This document shows, piece by piece, positions 8,553 through 14,371 of a stretch of DNA of 42,054 nucleotides. Location: positions 1 to 42,054 of the forward strand of contig CAYTGR010000044.1 of NCBI GenBank assembly GCA_964437445.1, in the 5' to 3' direction. The notes below the pieces were generated by a model. The model made no database searches. It had not been told where the DNA came from and was given only the letters and a program-made list of their open reading frames with translations. Source of the stretch: CAYTGR01 sp964437445 (GTDB lineage Bacteria > Chloroflexota > Anaerolineae > B4-G1 > SLSP01). How positions within the stretch are numbered: the stretch's first letter is position 1; each line of letters starts with the position of its first letter. A program made the position numbers and the translations under genes.

Positions 8553-9416
8553 ATGCTCCCAGAATTTGAACTCTTGTTGCCCAAGACGCTGCCTGAAGCG
8601 TTAGGGCTGCTCGCCGCGCACGCGCCCGACGTGGCTCCGCTGGCCGGCGGGACCAACCTTGTGCCGGACCTGCGCAGCGGCCGCCACACCCCGCAAGTGC
8701 TCGTCAACGTGGAACGGCTCCCTGGCCTCGGCGAGCTGCGCCGGGACGATGGTCACCTCATCCTCGGCGGCGGCGTGACCTTGACCGAGGTGCTCAAGAG
8801 CGCGCTGATCGCCGAGCAAGCGCCCGTGCTGCACCAGGCGGCGGCGGTCTTCGCCAACCCGCTCGTGCGGAACCGGGCCACCGTCGGCGGGAACCTGGCC
8901 GACGCCTCCCCCGCCGCCGACACGGCCCCGGCGCTCTTGGTACTGGATGCGGAGGTAGAGCTGACCAGCCAGGCCGGGACCCGCACCGTGCCGCTCCATG
9001 AGTTCTTCACCGGCGTGCGGAAAACGGTCCGCCGGCCCGACGAGCTGATCACCGCGCTTCGCTGGCCGGTGCTGCCGCCGCGCACCACCACCGCCTTCCA
9101 CAAAATCGGCCTGCGCAAAGCCGATGCCATCGCCGTCATCAATGCCGCCGTGCGCGTGACCACCGATGAGGCCGGTCGCTGCCGGGAAGCGCGCATCGCC
9201 TTAGGGGCGGTCGCGCCCACGCCGTTGCGGATTCCTACCGCCGAAGCTGTGCTGCAAGACCAACCGCTCACCCCTGCCGCCATCGCCGAGGCCGCCCGCC
9301 TGGCCGCCGAGGCCGTGGCACCCATCAGCGATGTCCGCAGCGGGGCCGGCTATCGCCGCCGGATGGCAGAAGTCCTGGTCCGCCGGCTGCTCACGGCGGC
9401 CGCCAGTGGCGCGTGA
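8553..9416 (+). CDS. Molybdenum hydroxylase FAD-binding (medium) subunit
   Basis: A 287-residue CoxM/XdhB-type flavoprotein that takes electrons from the 2Fe-2S subunit. FAD motifs are LAGGTNLVPDL near residue 31 and ATVGGNLADASPAADTAP near 110. The CO-dehydrogenase flavoprotein C-terminal domain covers about 175-280, ending in SDVRSGAGYRRRM. The start is the ATG 5 nt after AAGGAGG (8541-8547); longer in-frame starts lie inside the previous gene and lack a ribosome site. Unlike its paralogue in the fused gene it ends normally. It belongs with the following 2Fe-2S and large subunits as a second enzyme. Confidence 0.92.
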   Translation: MLPEFELLLPKTLPEALGLLAAHAPDVAPLAGGTNLVPDLRSGRHTPQVLVNVERLPGLGELRRDDGHLILGGGVTLTEVLKSALIAEQAPVLHQAAAVFANPLVRNRATVGGNLADASPAADTAPALLVLDAEVELTSQAGTRTVPLHEFFTGVRKTVRRPDELITALRWPVLPPRTTTAFHKIGLRKADAIAVINAAVRVTTDEAGRCREARIALGAVAPTPLRIPTAEAVLQDQPLTPAAIAEAARLAAEAVAPISDVRSGAGYRRRMAEVLVRRLLTAAASGA

Positions 9417-9460
9417 GCGAGAGCGTGTCACCGTCACCGAAAAAACGAAACGAGGTCAAC

Positions 9461-9967
9461 ATGGAACCCAAACTGGTTAAACTGATTGTCAACGGCCGTG
9501 TACACCACGTGGCGCTGAACCCCAACGTGACCCTGCTGCGCGCCCTGCGCGATCTGGGCTACACCGACATCAAGAACGGCTGCGAGAAGGGCGACTGCGG
9601 CGCGTGCGCGGTGCTGGTTGACGGACAGGCCATCAACAGCTGCATGATGCTCGCCTGGCAGGCGGAAGGGAAAGAGATCATCACCAACGCCGGGCTGGGA
9701 ACGTTAGATCACCCGCACCCGCTCCAAACGGCCTTTGCCGACACCGGCGCGGCCCAGTGCGGCTACTGCACCCCCGGCATGATCATCTCTGCCAAAGCCT
9801 TGCTGGATGAAAACCCCCACCCCACCAAGGCGGAGATCCGCGAAGCACTCTCCGGCAACCTCTGCCGTTGCACCGGCTACGGGCAGATCATTGAGGCGGT
9901 AGAACTGGCGGCGGAACGCCTCACAGGAGACCACGGACGGCAGCCCCCAGACCACCCGGTCAAGTGA
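9461..9967 (+). CDS. Molybdenum hydroxylase 2Fe-2S (small) subunit
   Basis: A 168-residue CoxS/XdhC-type iron-sulfur protein with two clusters. The plant-type set is in CEKGDCGACAVL plus Cys near residue 63. The alpha-helical set is CGYCTPGM and CRCTGY. It relays electrons between the molybdenum site and FAD. GAGGT at 9452-9456 supports this ATG over an upstream in-frame start. The last 14 residues, from TGDHGRQPPD on, lie beyond the conserved fold and are encoded by an ACCACGGACGG...CAGACCACC repeat (9929-9956). The same DHGRQ peptide ends the AsnB-like protein at 37651. The repeat has therefore probably replaced the original C-terminus. Confidence 0.93.
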   Translation: MEPKLVKLIVNGRVHHVALNPNVTLLRALRDLGYTDIKNGCEKGDCGACAVLVDGQAINSCMMLAWQAEGKEIITNAGLGTLDHPHPLQTAFADTGAAQCGYCTPGMIISAKALLDENPHPTKAEIREALSGNLCRCTGYGQIIEAVELAAERLTGDHGRQPPDHPVK

Positions 9968-9978
9968 AACCGTAAAAC

Positions 9979-10051
9979 TCACCGCAGAGATACACCGAGG
10001 GCGCAGATCTATGCGCACAAGTCCTCTGCACCCTCTGGGTCTCGGCGGTGA
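9979..10051. repeat. Long imperfect hairpin of the CACCGCAGAGA...TCTCGGCGGTG type
   Basis: TCACCGCAGAGA at the left end pairs with TCTCGGCGGTGA at the right with one mismatch. Inner GAGGGCGCAGA and TCTGCACCCTC add more pairing. A related CCGCAGAGGCGCAGAA fragment lies near 25992. It has no T-run and sits 31 bp before the ribosome site of the next subunit gene, so it is a mobile-type palindrome or an mRNA stability element and not an obvious terminator. Confidence 0.7.
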
Positions 10052-10095
10052 AACAACCTTTTGGCAATAGACTCAAACATTGAAGGAGCACCTTT

Positions 10096-12420
10096 ATGAG
10101 CAAATATCAAGCCAAACCCCTGCCGCCGGTGCAGTTGCCGGAATTGCACCAGGTCGGTAAACCGCTGCGCCGCACGGACGCCCTGGGCAAGACGACCGGC
10201 ACGATCATTTATTCCGGCGATTTCGCCCTGCCCAAGATGTTGCACGCCAAAGTTTTCCGCAGCACCGAGCCGTCGGCGCGCATCAAGCGGCTGGACATCA
10301 GCAAAGCGGCGGCGCTGCCGGGAGTCGCCTGCGTGCTGACCGCCGACGATGTCCCCGGCGGCACGCTCGTGACCGACATGCCCGGCCAGACCGGGCAGAA
10401 GCGCCGCGCCGGCACCGATGCGCCGGTGCTGGCCCGCGAAGTGGTCCGTTTTGTGGGCGAGCCGATCGCGCTGGTCGCCGCCGAGACGCTGGAGATCGCC
10501 GAGCAGGCGCTCAAGCTGATTGAGATTGAATACGAACCGCTGCCGGCCGTCTTTGATCCGCTGGAGGCGATGAAGCCGGGCGCGCCCATTGTCACGCCGC
10601 CGGATAACATCGTCGCCCGCTGGAAGATCCGCAAAGGCGATGTGGCGCGCGGCATGGCCGAGGCCGACCTGATCGTGGAAAACACCTTTGAGGTCCCGTT
10701 CATTGACCACGCCTATTTGGAGATGGAATCGGGCGTCGCCTGGGTGGATGACCAGGGCGTCATCAACATCATGGTCAACACGCAGGTAATTGAACACTAC
10801 CGCAGCATCGCGCTGGCCTTAGGCGTGCCGCACAACAAAATCCACATCCACGGCGTGATGTTGGGCGGCGGCTTCGGCGGCAAGGAAGACATCACGGTGG
10901 AGATCTTCATCGGGATGCTGGCGCTGAAAACTCGCCGCCCGGTGCGGCTGGAATACACCCGCGAGGAGTCGCTGCTGGCCCACGCCAAACGCCACCCCTT
11001 CATCATCACCCACCGCACCGGCGTGAAGAAAAACGGGCGCATCACCGCCGCCGAGATCAAGCTGATCTCCAACTCCGGCGCTTACGTCTACCTCAGCCCC
11101 TACGTGCTGCTCTACGCCACAGCGGTTGCCACCGGCCCCTACCGGATTGACAACGTGGCCGTGGATAGCTGGTCGGTAGCAACCAACAACCCGTTCACCA
11201 GCGCCTTCCGGGGCTTCGGCGCGGCGCAGGCCTGTGTGGCCTACGAGCAGCAGATGGACGAGATCGCCAAAGCGTTGGGGATGGATCCGCTGGAGTTCCG
11301 CAAAGTCAATTACCTCCACACCGGCGACCGGACCGCGACCAACCAGCCGATTCAAAGCGCGGCCTGGCTGGAGGAGACCGCCACCCGCGCATTGGAGGGA
11401 TTGGGGGAAAAGACGCCGGATCACGGGCCGGTGAAGATCGGCTGGGGCTTTGCTTCCTACATGCAGAGCTACGGTCGCATCACCTGGCTGCACGACACGT
11501 CGCAATCGTGGGTGGGCCTGGAGCTGGATGGCACCGCCATTGTCCGCAGCGGCGTGCCCGACCTGGGCGCCGGGCAGGCCTCGGCGCTGGCGCAGATCGT
11601 CGCCGAGCTGCTGGGAGTGCCGCTGGACAAAGTGACCGTCTACACCCACGACTCCGCGCTCACGCCGCTGGCCGGCACCTCTACGGCCACGCGGCAGCTC
11701 TACATGTCGGGCAACGCTACCCACATGGCCGCCAGCGCCGTCCGCCAGGTGCTATTGGAGCGCGCCTCCAAGAAATTGGAAGAACCGCCGGAGGCGCTGG
11801 ACCTGGCCGACAGCCGGGTTTTCGTCAAAGACCACCCGGAGCAGGGAATGCCCTTGCGGGAACTGGCCGCGCTCTGCGCCGCCGAAGGGTTGCCGCTGGC
11901 GAACCTGGCGCTGTTCAAAGCGCCGTTCACCGATCCGCTGGACCCGGAGACCGGGCAGGGGCAGGTCTGGCCCGATTTCACCTTCGGCGCGCACGCGGTG
12001 GAAGTAGCAGTGGATACCGAGACCGGCGAGGTGACGCTCCTCAAAAGCGTCGCCTGCCATGATGTGGGCCGCGCCATCAACCCTGACGCGGTGGAGGGAC
12101 AGATTCAGGGCGGCAGCGCGCAAGGGATAGGTTACGCGCTGATGGAGGACCTCATTGTCAAAGAAGGCCGGCTCCAGACGCCCTCGCTGGCAGAGTACCT
12201 GATCCCCACCATCCGCGATATCCCGACGACGAAGGCGATCATCTTAGAATCGGGGACAGGGCTGGGGCCGTTTGGCGCTAAGGGAATTGGGGAACCCTCG
12301 CTCACGCCGGCCGCGCCCGCCGTGGCGAACGCTGTCGCCGACGCCATCGGCGCGCGCATCTACCGGCTGCCGCTCACCCCGGAGCGAGTTCTGGAAGCGG
12401 TGGAACGAGCGAAGAAGTAG
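10096..12420 (+). CDS. Molybdenum hydroxylase large (molybdopterin-binding) subunit, canonical
   Basis: A 774-residue xanthine-dehydrogenase-family large subunit. It has the aldehyde oxidase a/b domain (about 25-140), Mo-pterin loop GGGFGGKED (257-265), substrate-pocket loop AFRGFG with R372, and catalytic E733 in GAKGIGEP. All three are the standard forms, unlike the large subunit at 4561. AAGGAG at 10082-10087 lies 8 nt before the ATG. With the two genes upstream it makes a complete three-subunit hydroxylase. It likely acts on a purine-, pyrimidine- or nicotinate-like ring or an aldehyde; sequence alone does not decide which. A hairpin follows 36 bp after the stop and probably ends the operon. 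Confidence 0.92.
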   Translation: MSKYQAKPLPPVQLPELHQVGKPLRRTDALGKTTGTIIYSGDFALPKMLHAKVFRSTEPSARIKRLDISKAAALPGVACVLTADDVPGGTLVTDMPGQTGQKRRAGTDAPVLAREVVRFVGEPIALVAAETLEIAEQALKLIEIEYEPLPAVFDPLEAMKPGAPIVTPPDNIVARWKIRKGDVARGMAEADLIVENTFEVPFIDHAYLEMESGVAWVDDQGVINIMVNTQVIEHYRSIALALGVPHNKIHIHGVMLGGGFGGKEDITVEIFIGMLALKTRRPVRLEYTREESLLAHAKRHPFIITHRTGVKKNGRITAAEIKLISNSGAYVYLSPYVLLYATAVATGPYRIDNVAVDSWSVATNNPFTSAFRGFGAAQACVAYEQQMDEIAKALGMDPLEFRKVNYLHTGDRTATNQPIQSAAWLEETATRALEGLGEKTPDHGPVKIGWGFASYMQSYGRITWLHDTSQSWVGLELDGTAIVRSGVPDLGAGQASALAQIVAELLGVPLDKVTVYTHDSALTPLAGTSTATRQLYMSGNATHMAASAVRQVLLERASKKLEEPPEALDLADSRVFVKDHPEQGMPLRELAALCAAEGLPLANLALFKAPFTDPLDPETGQGQVWPDFTFGAHAVEVAVDTETGEVTLLKSVACHDVGRAINPDAVEGQIQGGSAQGIGYALMEDLIVKEGRLQTPSLAEYLIPTIRDIPTTKAIILESGTGLGPFGAKGIGEPSLTPAAPAVANAVADAIGARIYRLPLTPERVLEAVERAKK

Positions 12421-12455
12421 ACCGCCAGCGATAGCCATATCAGGATAAAGAGCGG

Positions 12456-12483
12456 CCGCCAGAACCTTTACAGGTTCTGGCGG
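12456..12483 (+). terminator. Hairpin after the hydroxylase operon
   Basis: CCGCCAGAACCT and AGGTTCTGGCGG form a perfect 12-bp stem with a TTAC loop, 36 bp past the stop codon. Only two T follow, so rho-independent release would be weak, but position and stem strength favour a transcript end. Confidence 0.65.
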
Positions 12484-12513
12484 TTGCTATACCAGAGATA
12501 AATGAGGTATAAT
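12484..12513 (+). promoter_or_regulatory. Putative sigma-70 promoter of the toxin-antitoxin pair
   Basis: TTGCTA (12484-12489), an 18-nt spacer and TATAAT (12508-12513). The block AGGTATAATTG around the -10 recurs exactly at 20222-20232 before the gene at 20260, suggesting a host -10 style. The -35 box is weak. Confidence 0.55.
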
Positions 12514-12541
12514 TGGGAATAAATACAGGAGGGTGTCACTT

Positions 12542-12790
12542 ATGAATGAGGCACGCTTGCTAGCACACATCACCGTGGACCCACAGGTTATGGCAGGCAA
12601 GGCCGTGATTCGTGGTACTCGCCTCACAGTAGAATACATCCTGGGGCTTCTTGCGCACGGCGCCACTACCGATGAAATTTTAGCCGAATACACAGGGCTG
12701 ACTGCCGAAGATATTCAAGCCTGTCTGCTTTTCGCCGCTAAATCCCTGGAAAACTCGGTGTTCATGCCTCTAGCCCTGGAACCAGCCTGA
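12542..12790 (+). CDS. DUF433 antitoxin
   Basis: An 82-residue helical protein of the DUF433 (VapB-like, winged-helix) family. The hallmark GKAVIRGTRLTVEYIL occupies about 19-34, followed by the helix-turn-helix ATTDEILAEYTGLTAEDIQACL. Family members bind DNA and neutralise a DUF5615 nuclease encoded next door, usually repressing their own operon. AGGAGGG (12527-12533) lies 8 nt before this ATG; an in-frame GTG at 12533 overlaps that site and is unlikely to be used. The stop shares one base with the ATG of the toxin gene. Base composition here is less GC-rich than in the flanking metabolic genes, as expected of a mobile module. Confidence 0.85.
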   Translation: MNEARLLAHITVDPQVMAGKAVIRGTRLTVEYILGLLAHGATTDEILAEYTGLTAEDIQACLLFAAKSLENSVFMPLALEPA

Positions 12791-13140
12791 TGCGTTTCTT
12801 GGTGGATGAGTGTACCGGCCCGGCAGTGGCGCGCTGGCTATCAGAACAAGGCCATGATGTAGTTTCAGTCTATGAGACAGCGCGTGGCCTGAACGATGAA
12901 ACCATCATCCAAAAAGCCCACACCGAGAGACGCATTTTAATTACCAACGATAAAGATTTTGGCGACAAAATTTACCGCCAACGTTATCCCCATTGCGGCG
13001 TGATCTTGCTACGTTTAGAAGATGAACGCGCAAGCCAAAAAATTGCTGTTTTACGTCGACTGCTGATCACTTACGCTCAGCAACTAGAGAACCAATTTGT
13101 TGTTGTTACCGAAACTCGTGTACGCTTTGCCCGCCATTGA
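12790..13140 (+). CDS. DUF5615 PIN-like toxin nuclease
   Basis: A 116-residue PIN-like (Mut7-C-related) protein. The acidic motif D6-E7 in FLVDECTG and the later TNDKDFGD contribute the metal-binding carboxylates of an RNase fold. Partnered with DUF433 antitoxins, such proteins are predicted RNA-cleaving toxins. The ATG overlaps the antitoxin stop by one base, implying translational coupling. No other mobile gene is seen. Toxicity is inferred from family and arrangement only. Confidence 0.83.
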   Translation: MRFLVDECTGPAVARWLSEQGHDVVSVYETARGLNDETIIQKAHTERRILITNDKDFGDKIYRQRYPHCGVILLRLEDERASQKIAVLRRLLITYAQQLENQFVVVTETRVRFARH

Positions 13141-13193
13141 TTGTATGGCCCGGCCACCAAACTGCAAACCGTGACACGGGATTTTAGAGAATT

Positions 13194-13220
13194 CGCCGGG
13201 GGCAAGAGTTGCCCCCGGCG
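13194..13220. terminator. Strong hairpin after the toxin gene
   Basis: CGCCGGGGGCAA and TTGCCCCCGGCG form a perfect 12-bp stem with a GAG loop, 53 bp past the toxin stop. There is no T-run, so it may act as a transcript-end protector or a bidirectional hairpin. A GGTCCGTGGTCC fragment at 13268-13279 is the ACCACGGACC repeat in reverse orientation. Confidence 0.5.
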
Positions 13221-13316
13221 ATGGTTTATATCCAGGCCCCATGACGCAAAGCCCCATTGTGATCCGCGGTCCGTGGTCCAAACCGGCAGGAATTTGGACA
13301 AAAACCAGAAAAACAC

Positions 13317-13345
13317 TTGACAAATATAAGAAAATCGGGTACAAT
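13317..13345 (+). promoter_or_regulatory. Near-consensus sigma-70 promoter of the heliorhodopsin gene
   Basis: TTGACA (13317-13322), a 17-nt spacer and TACAAT (13340-13345); predicted start near 13352, leaving about 25 nt of leader. GACAAA occurs at 13297, 13319 and 13349, the last two as GACAAATA, which could be operator half-sites. The region is strikingly AT-rich against its surroundings. This is the best promoter in the window. Confidence 0.8.
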
Positions 13346-13378
13346 ATAGACAAATAATGTACAAAAAGGAGACAGACC

Positions 13379-14155
13379 ATGAATACCGGAACTGAAAAGA
13401 CTTTCTTAGGCTTGCGCCGCTTCAACGCGGGGATGGGCTTTCTGCATCTGATCCAGGGCCTCTTAATGATCCTCATCAGCAACGACAAAACCTATCCCTT
13501 CACCACCGCTTACCTGACCTTTGACCGGACCACTTTCCGCCTGGTACCCAACCCGCAATTTGTGGGCGACCTGCGTTTTGGCCCGGCAGTGGCGCTCTTC
13601 CTGCTCATCTCAGCCGTCGCTCACTTTTATCTCGCCACCCTCGGCTACCGGCGCTATGTGGAGAACCTGAAGCAGGGCATGAACCCCGTGCGTTTCTACG
13701 AGTACGCGCTCAGCTCTTCGTGGATGATCGTCCTGATCGCCATGCTCGTGGGGATGTGGGATGTGCCCAGCCTGGTGCTGATCTTCGCCCTGAACGCCAC
13801 GATGAACCTCTTCGGTATCATGATGGAAGTCCACAACCAGTATACTGACCGGGTCAACTGGACCTCTTACTTCTACGGCGTCTTTGCCGGACTCGTGCCG
13901 TGGGTGGTGATCGGGATGTACTTCTTCGGCGCGTTGAACTCCAGCGGCGCTGAGCCGCCGGCCTTCGTCTACGGGATCATCGCTTCCATCTTCGTCTTCT
14001 TCAACATTTTCGCGATCAATATGGTTTTGCAATATAAAAAGATCGGCCCGTGGAAGGATTACCTCTTCGGCGAGCGGGTCTACATCATCCTGAGCCTGTT
14101 GGCTAAGACCGCCCTGGCCTGGCAGATCTTCGCCGGGACGTTAGCGCCGGTATGA
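13379..14155 (+). CDS. Heliorhodopsin
   Basis: Seven-helix retinal protein of 258 residues, close to the usual length of about 253. The TM7 block SLLAKTALAWQIFAGTL carries the retinal Schiff-base lysine K243. TM3 has E108 in RFYEYALSSSWM, the counterion motif of the family. H23 (TM1) and H82 (TM2) match the buried histidines of known heliorhodopsins, and the long first loop (about 35-65) is also typical. There is no type-1 pump DTD/DTE-type motif. Helices are roughly 14-34, 66-90, 105-126, 128-150, 163-184, 194-218 and 232-256. The family sits inverted in the membrane with the N-terminus inside, is not known as an ion pump, and is thought to sense light. AAGGAG (13366-13371) and a strong promoter precede it. 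No retinal-synthesis gene is in the window. Confidence 0.95.
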   Translation: MNTGTEKTFLGLRRFNAGMGFLHLIQGLLMILISNDKTYPFTTAYLTFDRTTFRLVPNPQFVGDLRFGPAVALFLLISAVAHFYLATLGYRRYVENLKQGMNPVRFYEYALSSSWMIVLIAMLVGMWDVPSLVLIFALNATMNLFGIMMEVHNQYTDRVNWTSYFYGVFAGLVPWVVIGMYFFGALNSSGAEPPAFVYGIIASIFVFFNIFAINMVLQYKKIGPWKDYLFGERVYIILSLLAKTALAWQIFAGTLAPV

Positions 14156-14207
14156 AGGGTTGGTCTCTTACCGGCGGTGGGGTAAAATGACCTCATGGCC
14201 GGCACAA

Positions 14208-14361
14208 TCAGGGGACCACGGACGACAGACCACAGACCACCGCCGGTTCAAGGTGAGTGGTCTGTGGTCAAAGAGTAAGTTCGCAGTTCGCAGTGAGCAG
14301 TGAGCAGGAAACAAGAATTACTGCTCTCTGCTCACCCCTTAACTGGTTTCAGATTCAGAGG
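14208..14361. repeat. ACCACAGACC inverted repeat followed by GTGAGCAG/CTGCTCAC element
   Basis: GACCACAGACC (14228-14238) and GGTCTGTGGTC (14259-14269) are perfect inverted arms with a 20-nt spacer. Then 14293-14361 is a copy of the GTGAGCAG...CTGCTCTCTGCTCAC element, ending CTTAACTGGTTTC...CAGAGG. Its last bases form the ribosome site (AGAGGAGA) of the ATPase gene. Confidence 0.8.
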
Positions 14362-14371
14362 AGACTGAGCC

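Noticed and set aside
13379..14155. Type-1 rhodopsin proton or chloride pump
   Set aside because: The TM3 motif is EYALSSS and not a DTD/DTE/NTQ-type pump motif, and TM7 carries the heliorhodopsin-specific AKxALAWQ block.
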